A DNA stretch of 64,000 nucleotides, taken from Aquipseudomonas alcaligenes. Lineage in GTDB: Bacteria > Pseudomonadota > Gammaproteobacteria > Pseudomonadales > Pseudomonadaceae. The DNA is taken from assembly GCF_003205495.1 (NCBI RefSeq), contig NZ_QJRX01000001.1, forward strand, positions 518,452 through 582,451, given 5' to 3'. The translations under genes and the position numbers were made by a program. Positions 18,924-28,986 of this stretch are shown piece by piece (position 1 is the first letter of the stretch; every line of letters begins with the position of its first letter). The notes under the pieces were generated by a model, which saw only the letters and a program-made list of their open reading frames with translations, did no database searches and was not told the DNA's origin.

Positions 18924-19739
18924 TCAATGTTCGATCGGGGTGTCGGGCAGGTTGCCCCATTCGGCCCAGGAGCCGGCATAGGCCTTGATCCGCGGATAAC
19001 CCAGCGCCTTGGCCACCAGGTAGGTGAAGCCGGAGCGGCGATGGGTCTGGCAGTGGGTGATCACTTCCTTGTCCTTGCTGATGCCGAGGCTCTCCAGGAC
19101 CTCGGCCATGTCGGCGCGAATGCGCAGGCCGCGTTGCGCATCCATGCCGGCGGTCCACTCGAAGTTGATGGCGCCGGGGATGTGGCCGCCGCGCGCGGCC
19201 AGCACCTTCTCGCCGCTGAACTCGGCGGGCGAGCGGGCGTCCCAGATCGCCAGGTCGGCCGCGCCCAGGCGGCTCTGCAGGTAATCGCGGCTGGCGGTGG
19301 GCTCGTCGTGCAGGGTGAGGGCAACACTGGCGGCGACCGTTGCCGGCATCGCCTGGCTCAGTTCTCGACCTTCCCCCAGCCAGGCCTGCAGGCCGCCATT
19401 GAGATAGTGGTACTGCGCGTGGCCGATCACGTCGAGCAGCCAGATGAAGCGCCCGGCCCAGCCACCGCCCTCGTCGTCGTAGACCACGTAGACGGCCTCG
19501 GCGCGATGCCCCAGTTCGCCGAACAGCGCCTCCAGCTGGGTTTGTTCCGGCAGCAAGCCGGGCGCCGGCGGCTGACCCAGCTGGGTGCGCTTGCCGTCGA
19601 CCCAGCGAGCACCCGGGATATGCCCCTCGGCGTAGCGGACGGCGGCGCTGAGGTCGACCAGGATCAGCTCGGGTGCCTGCAGGCGGCTGGCCAGCTCGGC
19701 CGGTTCGATCACCAGCGGCAGGCCGGAGAAGGCGGACAT
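18924..19739 (-). CDS. rhdA: Thiosulfate sulfurtransferase (rhodanese)
   Basis: 271 residues with two rhodanese domains. The first (1-130) is inactive and structural. The second has [11 protein letters not shown] near residue 230, whose Cys is the persulfide-forming nucleophile. Size and the CQTHxRSG loop fit RhdA of Azotobacter and Pseudomonas. It moves sulfane sulfur from thiosulfate to cyanide or other thiophilic acceptors in the cytoplasm. The stop codon touches the upstream alternative start of psd, so the two are likely one transcript. Confidence 0.94.
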   Translation of the reverse strand: MSAFSGLPLVIEPAELASRLQAPELILVDLSAAVRYAEGHIPGARWVDGKRTQLGQPPAPGLLPEQTQLEALFGELGHRAEAVYVVYDDEGGGWAGRFIWLLDVIGHAQYHYLNGGLQAWLGEGRELSQAMPATVAASVALTLHDEPTASRDYLQSRLGAADLAIWDARSPAEFSGEKVLAARGGHIPGAINFEWTAGMDAQRGLRIRADMAEVLESLGISKDKEVITHCQTHRRSGFTYLVAKALGYPRIKAYAGSWAEWGNLPDTPIEH

Positions 19740-19785
19740 GCGGAGTCTCCGAGGTGGAATGGAAAGGCGGATTGTAGCGGAAAGG

Positions 19786-21315
19786 TCAGGCGCCGCGGCG
19801 GGCGAAGGTGGCCAGGGCGCGCTCGATGCATTGCACGGTCTTGCCGAACACCTGTGCCGCCGCGGCGCCGATGTCGCCGCCGCCCTGGTCGGCGACCAGC
19901 AGCATCACCACCCGGCCGTTGCTGGCCAGCGAACGCAGGATCAGGTGTTCGCCGCTGAACAGCGCCTTGAGGCTGCCCGGCAGCAGGGCGGAGACCTGGG
20001 CCAGGTTGGCCGGGCTCAGGCGCAGCTGTCCGGGTTCGGCCAGCAGGCGGCGCAGTACCTGGCTCTGCGCCGGCTCCAGGCGCAGCTGCGCCGCCGCTGC
20101 GGGCAGGCCGGCCGCCTGCTGGGCCAGCAGGCGGCTGTGCGTGCGGTCGGCCAGCAGGATCAGCACGCGCTGCATGCCGCCGGCCTGCAGGGCCTGGCTG
20201 GCGCAGTCGGTCAGCTGCAGTACGTTGGCAAAGGACGAGGGCTGGGCCAGCAGGCGTGCGCAATGCTGTTTCCACTGCTCCAGCTGTGGATTCGCCGCAG
20301 GCTTGGGCGCCGCAGGCGGAGCCAGGTGCTTCAGGCGGCAGGCATCCCAGGGCCACAGCAGCGCTTCGGCCGGGTGCCACAGCTCGCCCCGATCATGCAG
20401 GCGCGCGCTCTGTGCGGCCTGCTGATGCACCAGTTGCTGCAGTTCCGGCAGGGCCAGCTGCAGGTAGAGTCCGGTCAGGCGCTGCCAGCGCAGATGGTGC
20501 TCGCAGCTCCAGTTGTGATGGCTGGACAGGGCCAGGCCGTTCGCCAGCAGGATGCTGTTGCCCGGCTGGGTCAGCCAGCGGCGCAGCGGTGGGTCGGCGT
20601 CGAGCATCTGCTGCTGGTGCAGCGGGTGCTGGTTGTCGCGGGCGATGTGCAAGGCCTTGACCAGCAGGCGCCGGTCCTCGACCAGCAGGCGATAACCCCG
20701 GATGATCCAGTCGGGCAGGCGCCACTGCCGGGCCAGCGCCAGGCACAGCGCCAGCAGCGGTGTGCCGAGCAGTTCGCGTTCGACCTTGGGCGCCGGCTCG
20801 CCGCAACCCAGGACGCGGCGTTCCCAGGCCTCGAACAGCTCGGGATGGGCCGCCACCAGCGGCCACAGCGGGGCGAGAAACAGCAGGCTGCCCCAGTGGA
20901 TTTCCTGCCACAGGCGCGCCAGGCGCCCGGCGAACAGGCCGCTGGCCTGCTGCGAAGCATGCAGGCTGATCAGTTGCAGTTGGCGCAGCGGCAGGGGTAT
21001 CTGCGCCTCGTCCAGCAACGGCAGCTGCTCCAGCAGGGCTTCCGCACGCTTCAGGCCGAGGCGGTTGAGGGCCATCTCCAGGCTTTCCGCCGGTTCGCCG
21101 AAACTCCCGGCGCTGCGGTTGGCCTCGCGCAGCATGGCCAGGGCGATGGCCGGGCTGTGCTGCATCTGCTCGGCGATGTCGCGCAGCGACTTGCGGCCGT
21201 CCTGCAGGGTGCGGCGCACGGTCTCGTGGTGGTGGCGGGCGACGGGCAGGCGCACCTCGTCCAGCTGCTTGAGCCAGGCGTCGAGACTGCGAGGACGGCT
21301 TGCGGATATGGGCAT
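19786..21315 (-). CDS. HDOD-type signalling protein
   Basis: 509 residues. The first 220 or so residues fit an HDOD domain: a helical start with SLRDIAEQMQHSPAIALAMLREANRSA followed by LEMALNRLGLKRAEALLEQLP, the usual HDOD helix pattern. The catalytic HD pair of the related HD-GYP hydrolases is absent, as is normal for HDOD. The C-terminal part (about 330-509) looks like a GAF-type domain (QRVLILLADRTHSRLL and GRVVMLLVADQGGGDIG). It is divergent from motA and occupies the PA4955 position of P. aeruginosa. Its output is unknown. Confidence 0.8.
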   Translation of the reverse strand: MPISASRPRSLDAWLKQLDEVRLPVARHHHETVRRTLQDGRKSLRDIAEQMQHSPAIALAMLREANRSAGSFGEPAESLEMALNRLGLKRAEALLEQLPLLDEAQIPLPLRQLQLISLHASQQASGLFAGRLARLWQEIHWGSLLFLAPLWPLVAAHPELFEAWERRVLGCGEPAPKVERELLGTPLLALCLALARQWRLPDWIIRGYRLLVEDRRLLVKALHIARDNQHPLHQQQMLDADPPLRRWLTQPGNSILLANGLALSSHHNWSCEHHLRWQRLTGLYLQLALPELQQLVHQQAAQSARLHDRGELWHPAEALLWPWDACRLKHLAPPAAPKPAANPQLEQWKQHCARLLAQPSSFANVLQLTDCASQALQAGGMQRVLILLADRTHSRLLAQQAAGLPAAAAQLRLEPAQSQVLRRLLAEPGQLRLSPANLAQVSALLPGSLKALFSGEHLILRSLASNGRVVMLLVADQGGGDIGAAAAQVFGKTVQCIERALATFARRGA

Positions 21316-21434
21316 GCGGGTTGAGCCAAACTGGCTTTTCGCCTTTACTGCCTATAGTCTGGCGCAATACTTCCGATAATTAGAAGGGTTGTTTGAAATA
21401 ACCCTTTCGACTGACTCATCAAGCTCAATTCCCC

Positions 21435-22286
21435 ATGATCAAGATCATCGGCATCCTGGTAGTCCTCGGCTGCGTTCTTGGCGGTTTCATTCTGTCCGGT
21501 GGCAAGTTCATGGCCCTGGTGCATCCCTTCGAGGTGATGATCATCGGCGGTGCGGCCCTCGGCGCCTTCCTCCAGGCCAACCCCAGCAGCGCCTTCATGA
21601 CGGTGTTCAAGAAGTCGCTGAAGATGTTCAGCAGCCGCTTCACCCATGCCTTCTACTTGGAAGTGCTGAAGCTGCTCTACGAGATCCTCAACAAGAGCCG
21701 CCGCGAGGGCATGATGGCCATCGAGGCCGATGTCGAGGATCCCAACGCCAGCCCGATCTTCAGCAAGTACCCGGCCATCCTCAAGGATGCGCAGATGACC
21801 GCCTTCATCTGCGACTACCTGCGCATCATGTCCAGCGGCAACATGGCGCCCCATGAGCTGGAGAACCTGTTCGACATGGAGCTGGCCAGCCTCAAGGAAG
21901 AGCTGGAGCACCCGGCCCACGCGGTGGCCAAGGTCGCCGACGGCATGCCGGCCATGGGTATCGTGGCGGCGGTGCTGGGCATCGTGATCACCATGTCGAT
22001 CCTCGCCACCGCCGACAACGCGCAGATCGGCGAGAAGGTGGCCACTGCGCTGGTCGGCACCTTCCTCGGCATTCTCGCCTCCTACGGCTTCTTCTCGCCG
22101 TTGGCGGGAGCCCTGGAGCACGATGCCAAGGAAGAGCTCAATCTGTACGAGGCGATCAAGGCCACCCTGGTCGCTTCCGCCTCCGGCATGCCGCCGACCC
22201 TGGCCGTGGAGTTCGGTCGCAAGGTCCTGCTGCCGGCGCACCGGCCGAGCTTTACCGAGCTCGAGCAGGCCATGCGTGGCAACTGA
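21435..22286 (+). CDS. motA: Flagellar motor stator protein MotA
   Basis: 283 residues with four transmembrane helices: two at the N-terminus (about 1-50) and two in the C-terminal half (about 170-230). The cytoplasmic loop between them carries charged residues that contact FliG. PAMGIVAAVLGIVITM and ATALVGTFLGI are the MotA/TolQ/ExbB signatures. The stator complex MotA5B2 conducts protons to drive flagellar rotation. motB starts 13 bases downstream. Pseudomonads commonly carry a second stator, MotCD; only MotAB is in this window. Confidence 0.96.
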   Translation: MIKIIGILVVLGCVLGGFILSGGKFMALVHPFEVMIIGGAALGAFLQANPSSAFMTVFKKSLKMFSSRFTHAFYLEVLKLLYEILNKSRREGMMAIEADVEDPNASPIFSKYPAILKDAQMTAFICDYLRIMSSGNMAPHELENLFDMELASLKEELEHPAHAVAKVADGMPAMGIVAAVLGIVITMSILATADNAQIGEKVATALVGTFLGILASYGFFSPLAGALEHDAKEELNLYEAIKATLVASASGMPPTLAVEFGRKVLLPAHRPSFTELEQAMRGN

Positions 22287-22299
22287 TCAAGGCTGAGCC

Positions 22300-23358
22300 A
22301 TGGAGAACAACCAGCCGATTCTGGTCAAGCGGGTCAAGAAGGTTGCCGGCGGCCACCACGGTGGTGCCTGGAAGATCGCCTTCGCCGACTTCGCCACGGC
22401 CATGATGGCGTTCTTCCTGGTGATGTGGCTGATGTCCTCGGCCACGCCCGAGCAGAAGAAGGCCATCTCCGGCTACTTCCAGGACCCTATCGGCTTCACC
22501 GAGAGTGCCAGTCCTTACGTCATCGACTTGGGCGGTACGCCCACCCCGGCCCCTGACCGCACCCTCAACCCGGAGCTCAAAGATGCGCCGGATGCCCAGG
22601 AAGCGGCAGTCGACTCGCAGGACGACAAGGTTGAGGTCGATGCGCAGCAGGCTGAAAGCCTGGCCGAGCAGATCGAGCGCGAGCGCCTGGAGCTGCTGCT
22701 GCAGGAACTGCAGACCAAGGTCGAGGAAAATCCCGAGCTGCAGAAATTCAAGGACCAGATTCTCTTCGAGATTACCCAGGACGGCTTACGCATCCAGATC
22801 ATGGATGCCGAGAACCGGCCCATGTTCGCCCTCGGCAGCGCGCGCCTGCAGCCCTATTTCGAGGACATCCTGCTGATCCTCGCCGAAACCATCAAGGCGG
22901 TGCCGAACAAGATCAGCGTCAGCGGCCACACCGATGCCAAGCCCTTCGTTGGCGATGGCGAGTTCGGCAACTGGGAGCTCTCGGCCAATCGCGCCAACGC
23001 CGCGCGGCGCACCCTGGTGGCCGGCGGCTACCCGGACGAGCGGGTGGCACGGGTGGTGGGCTACGCCTCCTCGGCGCTGTTCGACCGCAACGATCCGTTC
23101 AACCCGGTGAACCGGCGCATCGACATCATCGTCCTGACCAAGAAGGCCCAGCGTGCCATCGAGGGCGAGCAGGATGGCGATGGCCAGGGAGAATCCACAG
23201 AGCCGCCGTCCCCCGTCGAGTCGCGTGTGCCTACCGAGGTGGTGGCTCCGGGTTCGGTCCCGACGGCGCCCGACGAGCCGGCGCAGCCGGAGGAGCTGCG
23301 CCAGCGCCTGAACATCTTCGAGGATGGCGCCCTGCAGTTCGACCAGCCGCAGGAATAA
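22300..23358 (+). CDS. motB: Flagellar motor stator protein MotB
   Basis: 352 residues. One N-terminal helix holds the proton-carrying Asp (FADFATAMMAFFLVMWL, Asp near residue 30). A plug and acidic linker of about 110 residues follow, and then an OmpA-like domain that anchors the stator to peptidoglycan (ISVSGHTDAKPF, near residue 205, and NWELSANRANAARR). A proline- and acid-rich tail ends the protein. It is co-transcribed with motA, and a palindromic terminator follows. Confidence 0.96.
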   Translation: MENNQPILVKRVKKVAGGHHGGAWKIAFADFATAMMAFFLVMWLMSSATPEQKKAISGYFQDPIGFTESASPYVIDLGGTPTPAPDRTLNPELKDAPDAQEAAVDSQDDKVEVDAQQAESLAEQIERERLELLLQELQTKVEENPELQKFKDQILFEITQDGLRIQIMDAENRPMFALGSARLQPYFEDILLILAETIKAVPNKISVSGHTDAKPFVGDGEFGNWELSANRANAARRTLVAGGYPDERVARVVGYASSALFDRNDPFNPVNRRIDIIVLTKKAQRAIEGEQDGDGQGESTEPPSPVESRVPTEVVAPGSVPTAPDEPAQPEELRQRLNIFEDGALQFDQPQE

Positions 23359-23362
23359 ACCA

Positions 23363-23387
23363 AGAGGCCGCGATCATCGCGGCCTCT
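23363..23387. terminator. Palindromic terminator between motB and rsgA
   Basis: AGAGGCCGCGAT and ATCGCGGCCTCT are perfect 12-base arms around a single C. It sits between convergent genes and can serve both. T-richness on either side is poor. Confidence 0.75.
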
Positions 23388-23392
23388 GTGTA

Positions 23393-24424
23393 TCAGTATT
23401 CCGGCTCGGGCAGGCTGGCCAGGATGTGCCGGTAGCTGGCCATGCGCTGCGGCTGGATGCGCCCGTCTTCCAGGGCCTGCAGCAGGGCGCAGCCGGGCTC
23501 GCGATCGTGCTTGCAGTCGCGGAAACGGCAGGTGCCGAGCAGGTCGCGGAATTCGATGAAACCGTCCTCCACGTCGGCCCGGCTGACATGGCCCAGGCCG
23601 AATTCGCGGATGCCGGGCGAGTCGATCAGCTCGCCGCCGCCGGGGAAGTGGAACAGGCGCGCCGTGGTGGTGGTATGGGTGCCCTTGCCGGTGACCTCCG
23701 ACAGCTCGCCGACGCGGGTATCAACCCCCGGCAGCAGGCTGTTGACCAGCGACGACTTGCCCACTCCGGACTGGCCGACGAACACGCTGACGTGGCCGTC
23801 CAGGCGTGCCTGCAGCAGCTCCATGCCGCCGCCCTGGCGGGCCGAGACTTCCAGCAGCTCGTAGCCGAGCTGGCGGTAGGTGGCGATCAGCCCCTCCACG
23901 TGCGGTGCGTTCTCGTCGTCGATCAGATCGGCCTTGTTCAGCAGCAGCAGTGGCGTGATGCCGGCGTGTTCGGCGGCGATCAGGTAGCGGTCGATCAGGT
24001 TGGCGTGCGGGTGCGGCAGCGGGGCGAAGACGATGACGATCTGGTCGACGTTGGCCGCCACCGGCTTGAGCTGGCCGCGCATGTCCGGGCGGCACAGCTC
24101 CGAGGTGCGCGGCAGCTGCGCGACGATCACGCCGTGGCCCTGGTTGCCGGCGCGCCACACCACCCGGTCGCCGGTGACCAGCGCCGGCAGGTTGGCGCGC
24201 AGGTGGCAGCGCTGGATCTGCCCGGTCAGCTCGCCTTCCAGCGCCTCGACCTCGACCTGCACGCCGAAGTGGGCGATCACCAGGCCGGTCTGCTCGGGCC
24301 CGAGGTCGCCACCTTCCAGCTCCTCGAGCAGGCGCGATTCGCGCTTGGCTGCACGGGCGGCGCGCTCTTCCTGGACTTTCTCGATGCGCCAGCTCTGCCG
24401 GCGGGTCAACTGGCGTTTGGCCAT
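23393..24424 (-). CDS. rsgA: Small-subunit ribosome biogenesis GTPase RsgA
   Basis: 343 residues from the ATG at 24424 ([10 protein letters not shown], a basic N-terminus normal in this family). An OB-fold at about 40-110 precedes a circularly permuted GTPase: NKAD (G4) comes before GQSGVGKSS (G1), and DSPG (G3) follows. The C-terminal zinc finger reads [14 protein letters not shown]. It helps late maturation of the 30S subunit. The open frame continues upstream without coding character into the methyltransferase gene on the other strand, and I excluded it. Confidence 0.96.
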   Translation of the reverse strand: MAKRQLTRRQSWRIEKVQEERAARAAKRESRLLEELEGGDLGPEQTGLVIAHFGVQVEVEALEGELTGQIQRCHLRANLPALVTGDRVVWRAGNQGHGVIVAQLPRTSELCRPDMRGQLKPVAANVDQIVIVFAPLPHPHANLIDRYLIAAEHAGITPLLLLNKADLIDDENAPHVEGLIATYRQLGYELLEVSARQGGGMELLQARLDGHVSVFVGQSGVGKSSLVNSLLPGVDTRVGELSEVTGKGTHTTTTARLFHFPGGGELIDSPGIREFGLGHVSRADVEDGFIEFRDLLGTCRFRDCKHDREPGCALLQALEDGRIQPQRMASYRHILASLPEPEY

Positions 24425-24511
24425 GGCCTTTCCGAAGGATAAGAAAACGGCGGCGAGTTTAGCACGGGGGGCGGCTGGTTCTGCCGGCGGCCTGCTGGTA
24501 CAACAGGCGCC

Positions 24512-25282
24512 ATGCTCGAACACCTGCGCTCCCGCTACCCGGCACTGCTCGCCCTGCTGGCCCAGCTCCTGGCCCTGGCCGGAGTGGCGGCGTTGCTGCT
24601 GGCCCTGGCGCGCCTTGGCGGCTGGCGCCCGACGCTCGCCCAGGCGGCCCTGGCCCAGGGCATACTGGCCGCGGCGCTGGGGCACTGGCTGGGGCTGCGC
24701 CGCTGGTGGCTGCTGCTGAACCTGGCGTTCGTCCCCGGCCTGCTGGCGCTGCACAGCCGGCAGTGGCCGGCCTGGTGGTTCCTCGCCGCCTTCGTGCTGC
24801 TGCTGCTGGTCAACTGGAACAGCTGGCGCGAGCGGGTGCCGCTCTATCTCAGCGGGGCGCGCACGCGCCAGCGCCTGAGCGAGCGCCTGGCCAGGCTGCC
24901 GGCGGATTTCCGCTTCGTCGACCTGGGCTGCGGCCTGGGCGGTGCCCTGGTGCAGCTGGCGCGCGACTACCCGCGGGCGCGCCTGGTCGGGGTGGAAACC
25001 GCGCCGCTGGTGTTTGTGCTGGCCTGGTTGCGCTGCCTGCCGTACCGCAACTGCCGGGTACGCTACCGCAGCCTGTGGGTTGAGCCGCTGGGCGGCTACG
25101 ACGCGGTCTACTGCTTCCTCTCCCCGGCGCCCATGGCGAGGCTCTGGACCAAGGCCAGGGCCGAGATGCGCCCGGGCAGCCTGCTGGTCAGCAACAGCTT
25201 CGACATCCCCGGCGTGCCGGCTGACGAGGTGATCGAGCTGCACGACTGGCGCGCGTCGCGGCTGCTGCTCTGGCGGCTGTGA
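24512..25282 (+). CDS. Membrane-anchored class I SAM methyltransferase
   Basis: 256 residues. Three hydrophobic helices fill about residues 8-105. A Rossmann methyltransferase follows with motif [18 protein letters not shown] and an acidic residue at the end of strand 2 (LVGVETAPL). No acceptor-specific motif is recognisable. It stands between rsgA and orn and ends 38 bases before orn. The fusion of several N-terminal helices to a soluble methyltransferase suggests a membrane or lipid-linked substrate, which is inference only. Confidence 0.78.
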   Translation: MLEHLRSRYPALLALLAQLLALAGVAALLLALARLGGWRPTLAQAALAQGILAAALGHWLGLRRWWLLLNLAFVPGLLALHSRQWPAWWFLAAFVLLLLVNWNSWRERVPLYLSGARTRQRLSERLARLPADFRFVDLGCGLGGALVQLARDYPRARLVGVETAPLVFVLAWLRCLPYRNCRVRYRSLWVEPLGGYDAVYCFLSPAPMARLWTKARAEMRPGSLLVSNSFDIPGVPADEVIELHDWRASRLLLWRL

Positions 25283-25320
25283 GCGGCTAAACTGCCGGCA
25301 TTCGCAGAGGAGCAGAGAGC

Positions 25321-25866
25321 ATGCCGCAGAATCCCAACAACCTGATCTGGATCGACCTGGAAATGACCGGGCTGGAGCCGGAGCGGGACGTGATCATCGA
25401 GATCGCCACCATAGTCACCGACAGCGATCTCAATGTGCTGGCCGAAGGGCCGGTGATCGCCGTGCACCAGAGCGATGCGGTGCTGGCCGGGATGGACGAG
25501 TGGAACACCCGCACCCACGGCGAGAGCGGGCTGACCCGGCGGGTGCGCGAGAGCAGCATCGACACGGCGGCGGCCGAGGCGCAGACCATCGCCTTCCTCG
25601 AGCAGTGGGTGCCCAAGGGCAAGTCGCCGATCTGCGGCAACAGCATCGGCCAGGACCGGCGCTTCCTCTACAAGTACATGCCGGCGCTGGAGGCCTACTT
25701 CCACTACCGTTACCTGGACGTGTCGACCCTGAAGATCCTCGCCGGCATGTGGGCGCCGCAGGTCAGGGACAGCTTCCAGAAGCAGGGCACCCACCAGGCG
25801 CTGGACGACATCCGCGAGTCCATCGCCGAGCTCAGGCACTATCGCGAGCACTTCCTGAAAGTGTGA
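25321..25866 (+). CDS. orn: Oligoribonuclease
   Basis: 181 residues, the standard length. A DEDDh 3'-5' exonuclease: [11 protein letters not shown] (Asp and Glu), [11 protein letters not shown] (Asp) and HQALDDI (catalytic His and Asp). It degrades two- to five-nucleotide RNAs and, in Pseudomonas, the pGpG left over from c-di-GMP turnover, which ties it to the c-di-GMP proteins encoded upstream. GGAG lies upstream of the ATG. Confidence 0.97.
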   Translation: MPQNPNNLIWIDLEMTGLEPERDVIIEIATIVTDSDLNVLAEGPVIAVHQSDAVLAGMDEWNTRTHGESGLTRRVRESSIDTAAAEAQTIAFLEQWVPKGKSPICGNSIGQDRRFLYKYMPALEAYFHYRYLDVSTLKILAGMWAPQVRDSFQKQGTHQALDDIRESIAELRHYREHFLKV

Positions 25867-25874
25867 GATGGCCC

Positions 25875-25900
25875 AAGGCCCGCCTAGCGCGGGCCTTTTT
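25875..25900. terminator. Rho-independent terminator of orn overlapping the queG 3' end
   Basis: AAGGCCCGC and GCGGGCCTT flank CTAGC and are followed by TTTTT on the plus strand. The queG stop codon at 25884-25886 lies inside the stem. Confidence 0.9.
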
Positions 25901-26954
25901 CATGGCGCGCCAGCGCCCACTCGACATGTTCGCGCACCAGGGCGGACGGATGCTCGCGCCTCGCCTGCAGGGCTTCGAGCACCGGGATGGTCGATGGGGC
26001 ATTGCCCAGGCCCACGGCCAGGTTGCGCAACCAGCGCTCGTAGCCGGCGCGACGTAGCGGCGAGCCTTCGGTGCGGGCCAGGAATTCCTCTTCGCTCCAC
26101 AGGAACAGCTCGGCCAGGCCGCCGCTGTCCAGGCCGTGGCGCGGCCGGAAGTCGGACTGCTCGGTGGGGCGGGCGAAGCGGTTCCACGGGCAGACGATCT
26201 GGCAATCGTCACAGCCGAACACGCGGTTGCCGATCGGCGCGCGCAGCTCCTCGGGGATCGGTCCCTTGAGCTCGATGGTGAGATACGAGATGCAGCGCCG
26301 CGCGTCCAGCACATAGGGGCCGACGAAGGCCTGGGTCGGGCAGATGTCCAGGCAGGCCGAGCAGCGCCCGCAGTGCTCGCTGCCGTGCGGCGCATCCAGC
26401 GGCAGCGGGATATCGACGAACAGCTCGCCGAGGAAGAACCAGCTGCCGGCCTTGCGGTTGATGACCAGGGTGTTCTTGCCGATCCAGCCGAGGCCGGCTT
26501 GCTCGGCGATAGCCTTCTCCAGCACCGGCGCGCTGTCGACGAAGGCGCGGTAGCCGAACGGGCCTATGGCGCTCTGGATGCGTTCGGCCAGCTGCTGCAG
26601 GCGCTTGCGCACCAGCTTGTGGTAGTCGCGGCCCAGGGCGTAGCGCGACACGTAGGCGCTTTCCGGTTCGGCCAGGCGCTCGGCCATCCGGGTATCGCCG
26701 GGCAGGTAGTCCATGCGCAGCGACACCACCCGCAATGTGCCGGGCACCAGTTCATCGGGGTGCGAGCGTTTCGAGCCATGGGCGGCCATGTAGTCCATCT
26801 CGCCCTGGTAGCCGGCCTCCAGCCAGCGCTGCAGGTGCGCCTCGTGCTCGCCCAGCTCGATCCCGGTGATGCCCACCTGCTGGAAGCCCAGCTCGCGGCC
26901 CCAGTCCTTGATGGACTGCGCCAGTTGCGCGAGATCGGGGAGGGAGTCGGACAT
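25884..26954 (-). CDS. queG: Epoxyqueuosine reductase
   Basis: 356 residues from the ATG at 26954 (MSDSLPDLAQ). Cobalamin-dependent iron-sulfur enzyme of queuosine synthesis: RVVSLRMDYLP near residue 80, CGRCSACLDICPTQAF for one 4Fe-4S cluster, and CDDCQIVCPWNRF for the second. HEAT-like residues end the protein. It reduces epoxyqueuosine in tRNA to queuosine. It is divergent from nnr with 64 bases between the starts. Confidence 0.95.
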   Translation of the reverse strand: MSDSLPDLAQLAQSIKDWGRELGFQQVGITGIELGEHEAHLQRWLEAGYQGEMDYMAAHGSKRSHPDELVPGTLRVVSLRMDYLPGDTRMAERLAEPESAYVSRYALGRDYHKLVRKRLQQLAERIQSAIGPFGYRAFVDSAPVLEKAIAEQAGLGWIGKNTLVINRKAGSWFFLGELFVDIPLPLDAPHGSEHCGRCSACLDICPTQAFVGPYVLDARRCISYLTIELKGPIPEELRAPIGNRVFGCDDCQIVCPWNRFARPTEQSDFRPRHGLDSGGLAELFLWSEEEFLARTEGSPLRRAGYERWLRNLAVGLGNAPSTIPVLEALQARREHPSALVREHVEWALARHEKGPR

Positions 26955-27018
26955 GACGGGGCGGCGAGGCAGGGGAGATGGGTATAATTCTGCCAGACCT
27001 CGCCCGAATCGCCGAACC

Positions 27019-28509
27019 ATGTCCGATCCCTTGCCCCTTCCTCTCTACAGCGCTGCCCAGGTGCGCGACCTGGATGCCCGCCTGATCGCCGCCGGTACGC
27101 CCGGCTTCGAACTGATGCAGCGCGCCGCCCATGCCACCTGGCGCGCGCTGCGCCGGCGCTGGCCGCAGGCCGGCGAAATCAGCGTGCTGGCCGGCGCCGG
27201 CAATAACGCCGGCGACGGCTACCTGATCGCCGAGCTGGCCCAGCGCGCCGGCTGGGCCGTGCGCGTGCTGGCGGTCGGCGAACCGGAGCGGCTGCAGAGC
27301 GATGCCGCCGCGGCCCGCGACGCGGCGCTGGCCGCCGGCGTGGTGGTCGAGGCCTGGGGCGAAGACGCCGAGCTGCGCGGGGTGCTGGTCGATGCCCTGC
27401 TCGGCACTGGTTTTGCCGGCGAACTGCGGCCCCATTACGCCAAGGCTGTCGAGGCGATGAACGCCTCCGGGCGGCCGGTGCTGGCGGTGGATATACCGAC
27501 CGGCCTGTGCACCGATACCGGAGCGGTGGCGGAGCAGGTGGTGCGCGCCGACCTGACCGTGACCTTCATCGGCCTGAAGCTCGGCCTGTTCACCGGCGAT
27601 GCGCCGGACTGGGTCGGAGAACTGCTGTTCGACGACCTGCAGGCCGACCCGGCGCTGGTCGCCCGGCAGCCCCATGTCGCCCTGCGCCTGGCCGGTGAAG
27701 CGCTGCCGCGGCTGGCGCCGCGCGCCCGCACGGCGCATAAGGGCAGTTTCGGCCAGGTGCTGGTGATCGGTGGCGACCACGGCTTCGGCGGTGCCGCCCT
27801 GCTCAGTGCCGAAAGCGCCCTGCGCGGTGGCGCCGGCCTGGTCTCCCTGGCCACCCGCCCCGAGCACCTGGCCGCCAGCCTGGCCCGACTGCCCGAAGTG
27901 ATGTGCCAGCCCACCGAGTCCACCTACCAGCTGCCCGGCCTGTGCCAGCGCGCCGACGTGCTGGTGGTCGGCCCCGGTCTCGGCCAGCAGGCCTGGGGTC
28001 GCAGCCTGCTCAGCGCGGCGGCGGCCAGCGCGCGGCCGCAGGTGTGGGATGCCGACGCCCTCAACCTGCTGGCGACGGGCTGCGTCGAGCTGCCGGCCGA
28101 CAGTCTGATCACTCCGCATCCCGGCGAGGCGGCGCGCCTGCTCGGCGTCACCATCGCCGCCGTGCAGGCCGATCGCCCGGCGGCGGCTCTGGCCCTGGCG
28201 CAGAAGTACCAGGCGGTGGTGGTGCTCAAGGGCGCCGGTAGCCTGGTGGCCGCGCCGGATGGCCGCCTGCGCCTGTGCGATTGCGGCCATCCGGCCATGG
28301 CCGGTGCCGGCCTGGGCGATGTGCTGGCCGGCCTGCTTGGCGCCCTGCGCGCGCAGGGGCTTGAGGCGTTCGAGGCGGCCTGCCTGGGCGTCTGGCTGCA
28401 CGCCAGCGCCGGCCAGCGCCTGGGTGCACAGGGCCGCGGCCTGGCGGCCAGCGACCTGATTCCGACCATTCGTCAGCTGCTGGAGGAGCATGCGCCATGT
28501 CTGCAGTGA
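27019..28509 (+). CDS. nnrE/nnrD (nnr): Bifunctional NAD(P)H-hydrate epimerase/ADP-dependent dehydratase
   Basis: 496 residues from the ATG at 27019 ([19 protein letters not shown]). The N-terminal YjeF_N epimerase domain (1-220) has [12 protein letters not shown]. The C-terminal ribokinase-like dehydratase domain has [11 protein letters not shown] and [15 protein letters not shown] near residue 430. It repairs damaged NADH/NADPH hydrates. Frame and motifs continue throughout, so both halves appear intact. Its last 13 bases overlap tsaE, the usual arrangement. Confidence 0.95.
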   Translation: MSDPLPLPLYSAAQVRDLDARLIAAGTPGFELMQRAAHATWRALRRRWPQAGEISVLAGAGNNAGDGYLIAELAQRAGWAVRVLAVGEPERLQSDAAAARDAALAAGVVVEAWGEDAELRGVLVDALLGTGFAGELRPHYAKAVEAMNASGRPVLAVDIPTGLCTDTGAVAEQVVRADLTVTFIGLKLGLFTGDAPDWVGELLFDDLQADPALVARQPHVALRLAGEALPRLAPRARTAHKGSFGQVLVIGGDHGFGGAALLSAESALRGGAGLVSLATRPEHLAASLARLPEVMCQPTESTYQLPGLCQRADVLVVGPGLGQQAWGRSLLSAAAASARPQVWDADALNLLATGCVELPADSLITPHPGEAARLLGVTIAAVQADRPAAALALAQKYQAVVVLKGAGSLVAAPDGRLRLCDCGHPAMAGAGLGDVLAGLLGALRAQGLEAFEAACLGVWLHASAGQRLGAQGRGLAASDLIPTIRQLLEEHAPCLQ

Positions 28510-28958
28510 CCCTGACCCGCTACGCCGAAGGCGAGGACGCCATGCTCGAGCTGGGCGCGCGCCTCGCCCGGGCCACCGGCGGTCGTGGGGTGATCTACCT
28601 GCACGGCGACCTGGGCGCCGGCAAGACCACCCTGTCGCGCGGTATCCTGCGCGGCCTGGGCCATGGCGGGGCGGTGAAGAGCCCGACCTTCACCCTGGTC
28701 GAGCCCTACGAACTGGGTGAGGCGCGGGTCTACCACTTCGACCTGTACCGCCTGGCCGACCCCGAAGAACTGGAGTTTCTCGGCATCCGCGACTATTTCG
28801 AGGGCGACGCCCTGTGCCTGATCGAGTGGCCGCAGCGCGGCGTCGGCGTTTTGCCAAAGGCGGACCTGGACATTACCATTAGCCCGCAAGGAGTCGGCCG
28901 TGCGCTGCAGTTGCAGCCACATAGCGCGCGGGCCGAGGCGTGGTGTGCTGCCTTATAA
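28497..28958 (+). CDS. tsaE: tRNA threonylcarbamoyladenosine ATPase TsaE
   Basis: 153 residues. Walker [17 protein letters not shown] lies near residue 38 and [10 protein letters not shown] follows at about 62. CLIEWPQRG near residue 108 fits the C-terminal end of the family. It works with TsaB and TsaD to make the t6A modification. It overlaps nnr by 13 bases and precedes amiB. Confidence 0.96.
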   Translation: MSAVTLTRYAEGEDAMLELGARLARATGGRGVIYLHGDLGAGKTTLSRGILRGLGHGGAVKSPTFTLVEPYELGEARVYHFDLYRLADPEELEFLGIRDYFEGDALCLIEWPQRGVGVLPKADLDITISPQGVGRALQLQPHSARAEAWCAAL

Positions 28959-28986
28959 GAGTCTGTATATAAAAATGGGGAAGGCT

